Program-made: the position numbers and the translations under genes
Origin: Desulfatitalea sp. BRH_c12
GTDB taxonomy: Bacteria; Desulfobacterota; Desulfobacteria; Desulfobacterales; Desulfosarcinaceae
NCBI GenBank assembly: GCA_000961655.1
Contig: LADR01000008.1
Coordinates: 310,001 to 374,000, forward strand
Length of the DNA stretch: 64,000 nt
Direction of reading: 5' to 3'
In this document: positions 21,040-30,257 of the stretch, piece by piece
How the letters are laid out: each line of letters opens with the position of its first letter
Position numbering within the stretch: position 1 is the first letter of the stretch
The notes under the pieces: generated by a model
Databases searched by the model: none
Told to the model about the DNA's origin: nothing
What the model saw: the letters and a program-made list of their open reading frames with translations, nothing else

Positions 21040-23991
21040 CTACAGCGTTTGCGTCAGGCGCTTCAGGTAAATGACGGCCGGTTTGGTATTCAGATGGTGC
21101 AGTACCTGATATGCCCGGGCATCTTGCATCAGTTTGGCCACGCGGCTTTGCGGATCCAGCAGGTTGCCGAAGATCAGCGCATCGGTCGGACACGTCTGGG
21201 CGCAGGCTGTTGTGAATTCCCCGTCGCGCAGCGGCCGGTCTTCGTTGCGGGCCGTCACCTTGGCCGCCACGATGCGCTGGATGCAAAAGGAGCATTTTTC
21301 CATAATCCCCTTTTGGCGCACCGTGACATCCGGGTTGAGTTGCATTTCCAGCGGTTTTGGCCGGGTCCAGGTGAACCAGTTGAAACGGCGCACTTTATAA
21401 GGGTCGTTTTGCGAACAGAAGCGCGTGCCGAAACAGCGGTTGTACACTTGGTTGTTGAGACCTTCCGGGCTGTGGTGCGGGGCAAAAACCGGGCAGACCG
21501 CCTCGCACGGAGCACTGTCGCAATGCTGGCACAACATGACCAGCCAGCCTGCCCGATGGGTGTCCCGGTCGAAGTAGCGTTGGGCCCTGATCCACGACAT
21601 TTCGCGCATTTTGAGCATCTGTTCGCGGCCGACGAAGGCCACGTTGTTCTCCGCATAACAGGCCACCACACAGGCCCCGCAGCCAATGCAGCGGTCCAGA
21701 TCGACGATCATCGCCCAGCGATATTCCGCGTGCTGGTGCGGGCCGTAGAAGTCGATCTCCTTGTGATAACCGTCCGGCAGGGGCGGCGTGATGTGCGGCT
21801 TGTGACCGGCGGCGACTTTCTCTTTGTGGTGTTCGAAATCTTCATGCGCCAGGAAATCCCGGCCATGATCGGTGAAGCTGCCGCTGGTGGCGGCGATGCC
21901 GAAACGGTCCGGCAGCCGTTGGATCGTGACCGTGAACGTCGCGCCGGCCAGTGTGCCATGCGGATCGATGCCGGAGGGGAGCAGGGTGAATGCATTGGCC
22001 GGCAGGCCGTCGGCAAAACGACCGAACCGGACATGTCCCTGGCCGATCGGCACGGCCAGTTGGCCTGGCGGAACCGAATACATTGGCAAGACCGGCACAT
22101 CGATGGCCCCGTCGGGCGATACGATCCGTACCATGTCGCTTTGCGACAACCCCAGCCGGTCGGCATCCTGCGGGTGCATTTCGACCCAGCCGCCCCAGGT
22201 GATCTGGGTGATCGGATCGGGTAACTCCTGCAGCCAGGGGCGATTGGCCATGCGTCCGTCGTAAAATTGGATGGTCGGATACATGATCGCCGCGAAAGTC
22301 CCGGCGCCCGGCGGCTGTGGCGGGGCGGCAAAAATTGTGTCGCCTGGCGCTTCGGCACTCAGACGCGCCGCCGTCCGGCCCTTTTCGTCAGGCCGGCGGA
22401 CGCCTTGCCGCAAGCTTTGAATCCAGAAGCGCCTGAAGGAGTTTGGGGCCTCACTGCGTTCCGCATGCTTGCGCCAAGCTGAACGCAACCGCTGCGCATA
22501 CGTGGGCATCGGATCCGTGTCGCGTTCGAAGAAGGTTTCGATCAGCATGTCCCCCAGAGGCCGGGTATCGAACACCGCCCCCATGGTGGGTTGCATCAGG
22601 CTCATGATACCTGGTTTGGGATGGTAGTCGCCCCAGGTTTCCAGAAAAGTATGGGCTGGCAGGTGCAGATGTGCATGCACCGAGGTTTCGTCCGGAAAAC
22701 TGGAGAAACTGACTACCATCGGGACTTTCCCGAGGCTTTCGGACACCTGCCAGGCCATTGGCAGGGTGAACGCCGGGTTGACATCGCACAACAGCAGCAG
22801 ATCGATCTCCTTGTCCCGCAAACGGTCGCTGAACACCTGCATGTCCGCCATCGAAGCGGCCGCGCCCAGCGCATGCGGCTGCTGGAAATCGATCAGGGTG
22901 AGACTCTCTTGGGTGACGGCGCACAGCAGGTTGGCGGCGACCGCCGTGGCGTATGCGTTGGGCATCAAACGGCCGTTGCCGCCCGCCAGCGCGAGAGGAC
23001 GGGCGGCCTGGGCAAAGCGGCGCGCAATGGCGCGCAAAGTTTCTTCAGACACACCGCTGCCCTCGGCCGCGCTGCGCGCCGTATGATCGCCGATGGCCTG
23101 CTGGACCTGTTCGCGCTGGGACCTCGACCAATGCGCGGGCTGTTCTTCCAGAAGAATCTTAAGCATGCCCACGGCCACCAGATACTCCTTTCCGGGGGCC
23201 GTGAAAACGGCGTGATCGGCATTGGCAGCCGTCAGCGACTGGCGCGGACCGACGTACACGAAAAAGTTCTTGCGCCCAGCTCCGGGCTGGTGAAAGGCGG
23301 CAAAGCGGCGCGCGTACTCCACATTGGAAAGCCAGGTTTCCAGAAAATCGGCGTTGAACGAGATCAGGAAATCGGCCTGATCGATGGTGTAGGTGGGCAG
23401 CGCGGCGTGGCCGAAAACAGTCTGATTGGCGGCTTGCAGGGACTCATACGACAAAGGCTCATACATCAGATGGGCGCGGGGACCGGCGCCAAATTGCGCC
23501 AATCCATCGTCGATAACCTCTTTGAGTGTGCCCGCGAGCAGCGGTGTCAACAGCGCGACGCGCTCCTGACGGCCCTGCCTGCGCAGCGCGCGGACTTTTT
23601 CGTACAGCAAGGTCTCGGCCTGCGCACGATCGATCAGCTGAAGGGCGCCCTCACGGGATCGCAGGCGCGGACCGCGGATGCGATCAGGATTATACAGGCC
23701 AGTGAGCGAAGCCTGTCCGCGGGGACACAGTTTGCCCGTGTTGATCGGATGCAATGGGTTTCCTTCCGCCTTGATGATGCGGCCATCGCGATTGGCGGCC
23801 AGCATGCCGCATCCGGCCGGACATTCTCGGCATACCGTGGCGAAAACGGTCGCTATGCCCGGAAGAATGCCCTCGGGGGGGCGCACATACGGAATCAAAT
23901 CCGGCAGCTCAGGCCCGCAGCCCGTAGCGAAGGCCACGCTGCCCCAACCCATCCATTTGAGGAACTGTCGTCGTCGGATCCCCTTGGCCAT
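21040..23991 (-). CDS. actB: ActB: molybdopterin-like / iron-sulfur fusion subunit of alternative complex III
   Basis: 983 residues from ATG 23991; upstream in-frame codons look non-coding. A twin-arginine signal, RRRQFLKWMGWG, is followed by a possible lipobox (FATGC). The N-terminal two thirds is a molybdopterin-oxidoreductase-like domain starting with a CRECPAGC cluster motif and LCPRGQASL. The C-terminal third is an NrfC/PsrB-like ferredoxin with CIGCGACVVAC, CQHCDSAPCEAVCP, CSFCIQ and CAQTCP, enough for several 4Fe-4S clusters. In known ACIII this protein lacks molybdenum and relays electrons, facing the periplasm. It is the first gene of the leftward block. Confidence 0.92.
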   Translation of the reverse strand: MAKGIRRRQFLKWMGWGSVAFATGCGPELPDLIPYVRPPEGILPGIATVFATVCRECPAGCGMLAANRDGRIIKAEGNPLHPINTGKLCPRGQASLTGLYNPDRIRGPRLRSREGALQLIDRAQAETLLYEKVRALRRQGRQERVALLTPLLAGTLKEVIDDGLAQFGAGPRAHLMYEPLSYESLQAANQTVFGHAALPTYTIDQADFLISFNADFLETWLSNVEYARRFAAFHQPGAGRKNFFVYVGPRQSLTAANADHAVFTAPGKEYLVAVGMLKILLEEQPAHWSRSQREQVQQAIGDHTARSAAEGSGVSEETLRAIARRFAQAARPLALAGGNGRLMPNAYATAVAANLLCAVTQESLTLIDFQQPHALGAAASMADMQVFSDRLRDKEIDLLLLCDVNPAFTLPMAWQVSESLGKVPMVVSFSSFPDETSVHAHLHLPAHTFLETWGDYHPKPGIMSLMQPTMGAVFDTRPLGDMLIETFFERDTDPMPTYAQRLRSAWRKHAERSEAPNSFRRFWIQSLRQGVRRPDEKGRTAARLSAEAPGDTIFAAPPQPPGAGTFAAIMYPTIQFYDGRMANRPWLQELPDPITQITWGGWVEMHPQDADRLGLSQSDMVRIVSPDGAIDVPVLPMYSVPPGQLAVPIGQGHVRFGRFADGLPANAFTLLPSGIDPHGTLAGATFTVTIQRLPDRFGIAATSGSFTDHGRDFLAHEDFEHHKEKVAAGHKPHITPPLPDGYHKEIDFYGPHQHAEYRWAMIVDLDRCIGCGACVVACYAENNVAFVGREQMLKMREMSWIRAQRYFDRDTHRAGWLVMLCQHCDSAPCEAVCPVFAPHHSPEGLNNQVYNRCFGTRFCSQNDPYKVRRFNWFTWTRPKPLEMQLNPDVTVRQKGIMEKCSFCIQRIVAAKVTARNEDRPLRDGEFTTACAQTCPTDALIFGNLLDPQSRVAKLMQDARAYQVLHHLNTKPAVIYLKRLTQTL

Positions 23992-24162
23992 AATAATCCT
24001 TCCGGGTTTCCATCGGTGTTTGTGGGTCGGCACTAAGCCTCTATGCCGGTCTGATCGGATTTCATTCGTAGGGTCGCGCTGCGACTGCGAGTGCGTGGAG
24101 ATGTAGACGCAGACTAGCATTGCGCAGGATCGAACAAAATCAGTTTAAGCATGTATTTGGCA

Positions 24163-24171
24163 GGGGGGGGG
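24163..24171. repeat. Run of nine G in the divergent actB / membrane-protein region
   Basis: An uninterrupted G9 tract sits in the 294-bp divergent interval. Runs like this can slip during replication. Nothing else is recognisable in 23992-24285. Confidence 0.6.
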
Positions 24172-24285
24172 CAAGGTATGCGGCGCCCCCCTTGTCGCGA
24201 CAGTGCGCTGCCTGCATATGGTCATCGTTTTATCCCGGTATAGAGTCTTTACAGTATTTTCGATCTCTCATCGTGTGCATTAAAG

Positions 24286-24981
24286 TTGAGCATTGTGCAT
24301 GGGCTGTTCTACCCGTTTTTTCCCGCTTTGCGACGATGGTCGCTATCTGCATGCGCGCTCACCCAGTTGAACGATCCTTTCGTGCGATGGGTTTATCGCT
24401 TTGTATACCCCGACAGGGAACCGGACTTGAGGAAATATGCCGTGATGGCCATCACTGAAGACCAATGGACCGCATTTGATCGTTTAAACCCGGGGACTAT
24501 TTTCCGGCTGGGCGCCGAGGGCGGAGTGGCCGCCGGAACCACTTTTATCCTTTTTCAAATGGTGGCCGCCGGGCTGTCGGAGGGCGCGTTCGTTGTGCCT
24601 TTGCGAATGATCGCGGCCATGCCGCTGGGCCGTGATGTGTTGAGCGCCTGGTATCCGGCTTTTGCCCCCATAGTGATCGCCCTGGGCATTCACCTGATCC
24701 TGTCCGTGCTTTATGGTGTGTTGTTCGCCCGTTTTCTGGCGGCTTATGCGGTCCGCCCCAAAACGATACAGCGGTTGGTTGTCTTGGGCGGCCTGTTCGG
24801 AACAGGGCTTTGGTTGACCAACTTCTATCTGATTGCACCTGTTTTTGGGTGGTACTGGTTTCCGTTGGGCACTTCCGCCTGGGTGCAAGTTATCGCGCAT
24901 GGGGTTTTTTTCGGAATGGTTCTGGGCGGGTATGTCCAATACCGTTCAGCTGAAACAGGTAAGGCTGAGACATCCATTTAG
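24286..24981 (+). CDS. Hypothetical four-helix membrane protein
   Basis: 231 residues if translation starts at TTG 24286. A start at ATG 24445 (GAGGAAA upstream), giving MAITEDQWTA, would leave 178 residues and is at least as likely. Four hydrophobic segments are visible (GGVAAGTTFILFQMVAAGL, FAPIVIALGIHLILSVLYGV, RLVVLGGLFGTGLWLTNFYL and WVQVIAHGVFFGMVLGGYVQ). No family was recognised. It is divergent from actB and 126 bp upstream of a PRC-barrel gene. Confidence 0.6.
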   Translation: MSIVHGLFYPFFPALRRWSLSACALTQLNDPFVRWVYRFVYPDREPDLRKYAVMAITEDQWTAFDRLNPGTIFRLGAEGGVAAGTTFILFQMVAAGLSEGAFVVPLRMIAAMPLGRDVLSAWYPAFAPIVIALGIHLILSVLYGVLFARFLAAYAVRPKTIQRLVVLGGLFGTGLWLTNFYLIAPVFGWYWFPLGTSAWVQVIAHGVFFGMVLGGYVQYRSAETGKAETSI

Positions 24982-25107
24982 TACCTGAACGCGGCCGCAG
25001 GGCCGAATAATCCGCCTTCCTTATGGGAATCAGGTAGACACCTGATTTCTTTCCGACGCATGGGAGACTACTTTGACGATAATGCCGGTACGGCAAGAGG
25101 GAGTTCT

Positions 25108-25629
25108 ATGAATAAGATCATCATTCGAGGCATTCTGTCGCTGGCCATCGTTTTGGGGCTTTTGGCCGGCGGCGGTTCGGGCCTGTCCAGCGCCCAGGAA
25201 TCGCCAGAGGCTGGGCAGCCGGGCGGCAAAGGCCCGCAACCCCAAACGGAACTGCATATGCTGCGGGTCAGTGATATGCTCGGTCGTAAGGTGCGCGATG
25301 GTCAAGGCGCCGAAATCGGTGAAATTGAAGATGTGGTGCTCGCCGAATCCGGCAGAGTCGATTATCTCGTGTTGAATGTTGACGGGCGCATGTATCCAAT
25401 CCCCTGGGGGTTGTTCGGCCAATCGGCCGGTGGCGGAGACTCGCCGGAGTGGCAGGTGGCCGTCGATCGCCAGCGGTTGCAGCAGGCGCCTTCATTTTCG
25501 GCGGAACAGTGGCGCACCATGCGGCAGACCGAATGGATGGAACGGGTTCATTCCTATTTTGGTGCCACCCCTCAGACCCCACCCGGTGAACCGCTCAAAG
25601 CGCCGAGCGGATTGCGTATTGTCGAGTAG
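25108..25629 (+). CDS. Exported PRC-barrel domain protein
   Basis: 173 residues from ATG 25108 (AGAGGGAG upstream). The signal peptide ILSLAIVLGLLAGGGSGLSS is probably cleaved near SSAQE. A PRC-barrel follows (LRVSDMLGRKVRDGQGAEIG, then VDYLVLNVDGRMYPIPWGLF). The C-terminal part contains RLQQAPSFSAEQW and RVHSYFGA. The same order occurs in the second PRC protein at 51879-52496. PRC-barrels are small beta domains that bind other proteins or RNA; exported versions are common in stress loci. Their function is not defined. Confidence 0.8.
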   Translation: MNKIIIRGILSLAIVLGLLAGGGSGLSSAQESPEAGQPGGKGPQPQTELHMLRVSDMLGRKVRDGQGAEIGEIEDVVLAESGRVDYLVLNVDGRMYPIPWGLFGQSAGGGDSPEWQVAVDRQRLQQAPSFSAEQWRTMRQTEWMERVHSYFGATPQTPPGEPLKAPSGLRIVE

Positions 25630-25734
25630 GTGCCTCTATTCTTTGCTTGGTCCTCCTACTTGGCTACGGGTTTGGCTGCCTCTGGACAGATTCATAAACA
25701 TCAATCTTACTTAATTGAACGAACATAAAAGGAG

Positions 25735-28700
25735 ATGATGGTGCAATCCCTCCCAAAAGAGCGTCGTGCCCTTTGCGGGATATGTCCGGCGGGTTGCTGG
25801 GTCGTTGTGTCATATGATCTGCAAGGACGTATCGCGACGGTTCAGCCCGACCCCGACTCACCGTTGGGCCTCGTCTGCAAGTTAGGCGAACACTCCGCCG
25901 AGATCGTCCATAGCGCCAACCGCCTGCAAACGCCGTTGCGCCGCAAAGGTCCCAAGGGGAGCTTCGATTTTGAGCCGATCAGTTGGGAGACGGCTTTTGA
26001 AGAGATCGTCGATCGGATGCAGGCCATCAAAGCCGAGTCCGGACCCGAGGCAACGGCCATTTACACCGGCCGCGGCAGCTTCGAGTTGGCCATGTGCGAT
26101 GTGTTCCAGCCGGCCGGTGTGGCGGTTTCCTCCGCATCGAGCGTGCTCTTTCCTTTTGGCTCGCCGAACACCATGGGCGTGGGTGCGCTGTGTTACGTCT
26201 CTTATGCCATGATCGCCCCGCATGTCACCATGGGCGGCATGCTGATCACGATGTTTTCCGATCTGGAGAATGCCGAATTGATTGTGGTGTGGGGTGCCAA
26301 TCCGGCCACGGATTCCCCGCCAAACGATTATTACCGCATTTTGAAAGCCGTCGAGCGCGGCGCGCAGGTGGTGGTTATCGATCCGAGGCGTACGGCCATG
26401 GCCAAAACCGCCGGCGCCGAGTGGATTCCGGTTCGGCCGGGCACCGACGGGGCCCTGGCCCTGGGGCTGTGCCAGGTGCTGATCGAGGAAGAACTCTACG
26501 ACGAGGCCTTTGCGCGCGATTGGACGCATGGTTTCGATGCGTTTGCCGAGCATGTGCAGCATTACCGCCCCGAGATGGTGGCCGCGATCTGCGGTGTGCC
26601 GCAAGAGACCATTCGTTCCCTGGCGCGGCGCATCGCCGCAGCGGGCGGCGCTGCGCCGGTGATGTACACCGGATTGGAGTACAACGACAGCGGCGTGCAG
26701 GCCATTCGCGCCACCATGGTCCTGTGGGGACTGGCCGGGCAGTTGGATGTGCCCGGCGGACGCTGCTTTGCCATGCCCGGCAGCGATTTTCCGGTCAACC
26801 GTGAGGGGCTGATCGCCAATCCCAACATGAAAAAGGCCCTGGGCCGTGATACTTTTCCGGTCTACAGCGCCTATCGCGGCGAATCGCATGCCAATGCCCT
26901 GCCGGAGGCAGTACTGAATGGCCGGCCGTATCCGATCCGGTCCCTGATCGTTCTGGGCGCCTCGATCAGCACGGCCTGGCCGCAGCCCGAGGTGTGGCGG
27001 CGCACCCTCGATGCCCTCGATTTCCTGGTATGCATCGATGTCAACCTGACGGCCGACAGCGCTTACGCCGATATCGTGCTGCCAGCGGCCACCTGGTACG
27101 AAATTCAATCTTACATGCGGTATGGGCCTGTGTTCCGCATCCGTGAAAAGGTGATCGAGCCATTGGGTCAGTCGCGCAACGCCTTCTTTATCCTGACAGA
27201 ACTGGCCGAGCGCCTCGGATACGGCCATCTTTATCCGCGCGATGAGGAGGCCCTGCTGCGTCATGCATTGAAAGGATCACCGTTTACATTGGAACAGGTG
27301 CGCGCGGCTGGCGGTACGGTGCGTATCGACACGCAACTGATGCAATATAAAAAGTGGGAAAAAGGTCTGTTGCGCCCGGATGGCCAGCCCGGTTTCGACA
27401 CTCCCACCGGCAAGTTCGAGATTGCTTCGACCATTCTTGAAGAGCATGGCTATGCGCCCCTGCCGGTCTATACCGAACCGCAGGAAGGGCCTTTGGCCCA
27501 GCCTATACTGGCCCGGGAGTTCCCGCTGGTGTTCAACTCGGGCGCGCGCGTCACGACCGATTTTCGCAGCCAGTTTCACCACATCCCAGGGTTGTCGCGC
27601 CAACGACCCGAACCGACCGTCACGCTCAATGCCGGCGACGCCGCGGCCCGCGGGATTGAAAATGGCGATGCAGTGCGGGTGCGCACGCCCCGCGGGCAGG
27701 TGCGCATGCGTGCGCTGGTTACCGAGGACATCGTGCCCGGCGCCATCGATGCCAACATGGGCGGCGGCGGTCCGTTGGGGCCGGCCGCTTGGCAGGCCTG
27801 CAACATCAATGACTTGACCGAACGGCGTCATGATCCGATTTCGGGGTTTCCCATTTACAAATCGCTATTGTGCGAAGTTGAAAAGGCGGATCAGGCCGGG
27901 GCTGCCCTGACGATCGATTCGGGTGAAAGCGTGGCAGCTAACGCACCATCGGCACACGCAGTCAGTGCGTCCGCTGTCAAGGAACGCATTTACCTGGATC
28001 ACAACGCCACAACCAATCCGGACCCGGAAGTGTCGCGATTCATGATGGCCCATTTTCAAAACGGATACGGCAACCCTTCTTCGATCTACCGCGAAGGGCG
28101 CAATGCCAAAACCGCCATCGAGGATGCCCGGCGCTCGGTCGCCAAACTGCTCGGTTGCACGGCGCGGCGCATCAGCTTCACCGGCGGCGGCAGTGAAGCC
28201 AACAACTGGGTGATCAAAGGGGTGGCGCTGGCTCAGTGGGCCCACAAGCCGCATTTGATCACCTCGGCCGTCGAGCACCCTTCGGTACTGAAAGTGATGG
28301 CCTGGCTTGGACAGGCCGGCTTCGGGCTGACCATTCTGCCGGTCGACCCGTACGGTCAGGTCAATCCCCGTGACCTCGATGCGGCCATCACCGAGCGGAC
28401 CGTTCTGATCAGCATTATGACCGCCAACAATGAAACCGGCACGCTGCAGCCGATTGCCGAAATGGCGCGCATCGCCCGGGCGCACGGCATATTGTTTCAC
28501 ACCGACGCGGTGCAGGCCGGCGGCAAGATTCCCCTGGATGTGGCTGCCCTGGATGTCGATTTTCTGACCTTATCGGCGCACAAGCTTCACGGGCCCAAAG
28601 GGGTGGGCGCGCTTTACATGCGCAAGGGCGTGCAGTTGACGCCCCTGATCCACGGGGGCGGACAGGAATACGGCGTGCGCGCCGGCACGGAGAACACCTT

Positions 28701-29142
28701 GGGGATCATCGGGTTCGGTCAGGCCGCGGTCCTGGCTGAAAACCGTCTCGATACCGATGGTGACCGGATTGCGGGCCTGCGTGACCGCCTGCAGGAACAC
28801 CTGTTGGCCATTGTGCCGGAAGCCAGGATCAACGGTCATCCACGCGAACGTCTGCCCAATACCTTAAATCTGTCCCTGCCTGCCATTCGCGGCGAAAGCA
28901 TGGTGTTGGCCCTGGATCTGCAAGGGGTCAGCATCTCCTCCGGCTCAGCCTGTCGCTCAGGATCGCCCCTTCCGTCCCATGCGCTGCTGGCAATGGGGCT
29001 TTCGACCGAGCAGGCCCATTGTGCGCTGCGATTCTCATTGGGCAGCGCCAACACCGAAGCCCAGATCGATCGGGTCGCCGAACTGATCGACCAAATCGTT
29101 CACCAATCCATGCACAGCGTGCGCTTTGTGGCCTGCCGGTGA
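25735..29142 (+). CDS. Molybdopterin oxidoreductase fused to cysteine desulfurase; probable metallopterin-dependent ergothioneine synthase
   Basis: 1,135 residues from the first of three successive start codons (ATG 25735, ATG 25738, GTG 25741); ribosome-site spacing favours the last two. The N-terminal half is a DMSO-reductase-family domain. A 4Fe-4S motif is formed by C14, C17, C21 and C48 (CGICPAGC, then LVCKLG). C153 in GALCYVSY sits where the molybdenum-ligating Cys/Ser/Sec is expected. The substrate-channel and cofactor-binding C-terminal domain (DAAARGIENGDAVRVRTPRG) runs to about residue 710. After an Ala/Ser-rich linker, residues 745-1125 form a class V PLP cysteine desulfurase: IYLDHNATTNPD, PLP lysine K950 (LSAHKLHG) and sulfur-carrying C1073 (SSGSACRSG). 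An EgtD-type methyltransferase follows 41 bp later. From memory, the ergothioneine synthase of Caldithrix abyssi has this architecture and sulfurates trimethylhistidine. Confidence 0.85.
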   Translation: MMVQSLPKERRALCGICPAGCWVVVSYDLQGRIATVQPDPDSPLGLVCKLGEHSAEIVHSANRLQTPLRRKGPKGSFDFEPISWETAFEEIVDRMQAIKAESGPEATAIYTGRGSFELAMCDVFQPAGVAVSSASSVLFPFGSPNTMGVGALCYVSYAMIAPHVTMGGMLITMFSDLENAELIVVWGANPATDSPPNDYYRILKAVERGAQVVVIDPRRTAMAKTAGAEWIPVRPGTDGALALGLCQVLIEEELYDEAFARDWTHGFDAFAEHVQHYRPEMVAAICGVPQETIRSLARRIAAAGGAAPVMYTGLEYNDSGVQAIRATMVLWGLAGQLDVPGGRCFAMPGSDFPVNREGLIANPNMKKALGRDTFPVYSAYRGESHANALPEAVLNGRPYPIRSLIVLGASISTAWPQPEVWRRTLDALDFLVCIDVNLTADSAYADIVLPAATWYEIQSYMRYGPVFRIREKVIEPLGQSRNAFFILTELAERLGYGHLYPRDEEALLRHALKGSPFTLEQVRAAGGTVRIDTQLMQYKKWEKGLLRPDGQPGFDTPTGKFEIASTILEEHGYAPLPVYTEPQEGPLAQPILAREFPLVFNSGARVTTDFRSQFHHIPGLSRQRPEPTVTLNAGDAAARGIENGDAVRVRTPRGQVRMRALVTEDIVPGAIDANMGGGGPLGPAAWQACNINDLTERRHDPISGFPIYKSLLCEVEKADQAGAALTIDSGESVAANAPSAHAVSASAVKERIYLDHNATTNPDPEVSRFMMAHFQNGYGNPSSIYREGRNAKTAIEDARRSVAKLLGCTARRISFTGGGSEANNWVIKGVALAQWAHKPHLITSAVEHPSVLKVMAWLGQAGFGLTILPVDPYGQVNPRDLDAAITERTVLISIMTANNETGTLQPIAEMARIARAHGILFHTDAVQAGGKIPLDVAALDVDFLTLSAHKLHGPKGVGALYMRKGVQLTPLIHGGGQEYGVRAGTENTLGIIGFGQAAVLAENRLDTDGDRIAGLRDRLQEHLLAIVPEARINGHPRERLPNTLNLSLPAIRGESMVLALDLQGVSISSGSACRSGSPLPSHALLAMGLSTEQAHCALRFSLGSANTEAQIDRVAELIDQIVHQSMHSVRFVACR

Positions 29143-29183
29143 TCGCCGGACAGGGTGCAGCAGTGCCGCGGAAAGAGAGTCCA

Positions 29184-30257
29184 ATGAACGGCCGATCGGT
29201 AAATCGCGTGACCGTCAGCAACTACTTGAACGATGACTTCAGTGCCCGCATTGCCGACGATGTGCGGCGCGGGCTGTCCAGAACACCCAAAGCCATTCCT
29301 TCCAAATACTTTTACGATAGCCGGGGATCACGCCTGTTCGATCGGATTTGCGAGCTGCCGGAGTACTACCCGACGCGCACGGAAATCGGCATCCTGCGCG
29401 ACCGCGCCCGGTCGATTATGTCCTTTTTCGAAAAGCGTCCCGGTCTTCTGGTGGAGATCGGCAGCGGGTCGGATGTGAAAATCCGCCAGTTGCTCGAGCG
29501 GATCGATCCGGCCTGGCTGCGTCACATCCGCTATGTCCCGATGGACATCAGCGCCGATTGCGTGATCGGCGGGGCGCGGCGCCTGCTGGCGGATTTTCAG
29601 GGACTGTCCGTCGAGGGCATCATTGCCGATTTCACGTGTCACCTGGAACAGATTCCCCCCGGCCGCAAAATGATTGTCTTTCTGGGGGGCACCTTCGGCA
29701 ATTTTACGCCGGCCGAGGGCAACGATCTTCTGATGCGCCTGGCCGCAACCATGGGGGCCGAGGATCGTCTCTTGATTGGCTTGGATATGGTCAAGGACCG
29801 GCCCATCATCGAAGCGGCCTATAACGACCGGGCCGGCGTAACCGCGGCATTCAACCTGAACATTCTGAATCACATCAACCAACGGTTGGATGCGAATTTC
29901 GATATGAACCTATTCGAGCACCATGCCTTTTTTAATCCGAATGAAGAAAGAATCGAAATGCATCTGCGGGCCAGAGACACATTTACCGTGCAGATCGCCG
30001 GGTTGGCGATGGCATCTTTTTTCCGCCGCAACGAAACCATTCGGACCGAAATAAGTCAGAAATTCAGCCGGCAAAGCGCACATGCGCGTTTTCGGAAGGC
30101 CGGCCTGGAGGCGGTCGCCTGGCACACCGACGCGCAGGACTGGTTTTCCCTGGTGGAACTCGCCAAAAAGCGCTTTGCCCATGTCGGTTCTGCGGCGCAT
30201 GCCGCCTGGACGCAGAAAACTTCCGTTTACCCTGAAAAAAGAGAGGCGCCTGCATGA
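29184..30257 (+). CDS. egtD: EgtD-type L-histidine N-alpha-methyltransferase
   Basis: 357 residues from ATG 29184; the frame is open further upstream without a ribosome site. Family signatures are clear: KAIPSKYFYDSRGSRLFDRI, CELPEYYPTRTE, the SAM loop LVEIGSGSDVKIRQLL, YVPMDISADCV and IVFLGGTFGNFTPAEG. EgtD transfers three methyl groups from SAM to the histidine amino group, giving hercynine (trimethylhistidine), the precursor of ergothioneine. No EgtB-type iron sulfoxide synthase, EgtC or EgtE is nearby. Instead the upstream fusion enzyme supplies both sulfur mobilisation and a redox domain, consistent with an anaerobic route. The C-terminus is extended by some 30 residues relative to the usual 320. 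The stop overlaps the next start (ATGA). Confidence 0.92.
   Translation: MNGRSVNRVTVSNYLNDDFSARIADDVRRGLSRTPKAIPSKYFYDSRGSRLFDRICELPEYYPTRTEIGILRDRARSIMSFFEKRPGLLVEIGSGSDVKIRQLLERIDPAWLRHIRYVPMDISADCVIGGARRLLADFQGLSVEGIIADFTCHLEQIPPGRKMIVFLGGTFGNFTPAEGNDLLMRLAATMGAEDRLLIGLDMVKDRPIIEAAYNDRAGVTAAFNLNILNHINQRLDANFDMNLFEHHAFFNPNEERIEMHLRARDTFTVQIAGLAMASFFRRNETIRTEISQKFSRQSAHARFRKAGLEAVAWHTDAQDWFSLVELAKKRFAHVGSAAHAAWTQKTSVYPEKREAPA

Noticed and set aside
22591-24036. A 481-codon plus-strand frame opposite actB
   Set aside because: It runs antisense to a gene with a Tat signal and iron-sulfur motifs, shows no domain and has no ribosome site.
25735-27900. The molybdopterin domain as a formate dehydrogenase with a sulfurase tail
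   Set aside because: It carries Cys, not an in-frame TGA, at the ligand position, and resembles thiosulfate or polysulfide reductase types; EgtD next door points elsewhere.
25735-29142. Two separate genes (reductase and desulfurase) merged by a sequencing error
   Set aside because: The frame is continuous through a plausible Ala/Ser-rich linker with consistent codon use, no internal ribosome site precedes the desulfurase part, and the architecture matches a known enzyme type.
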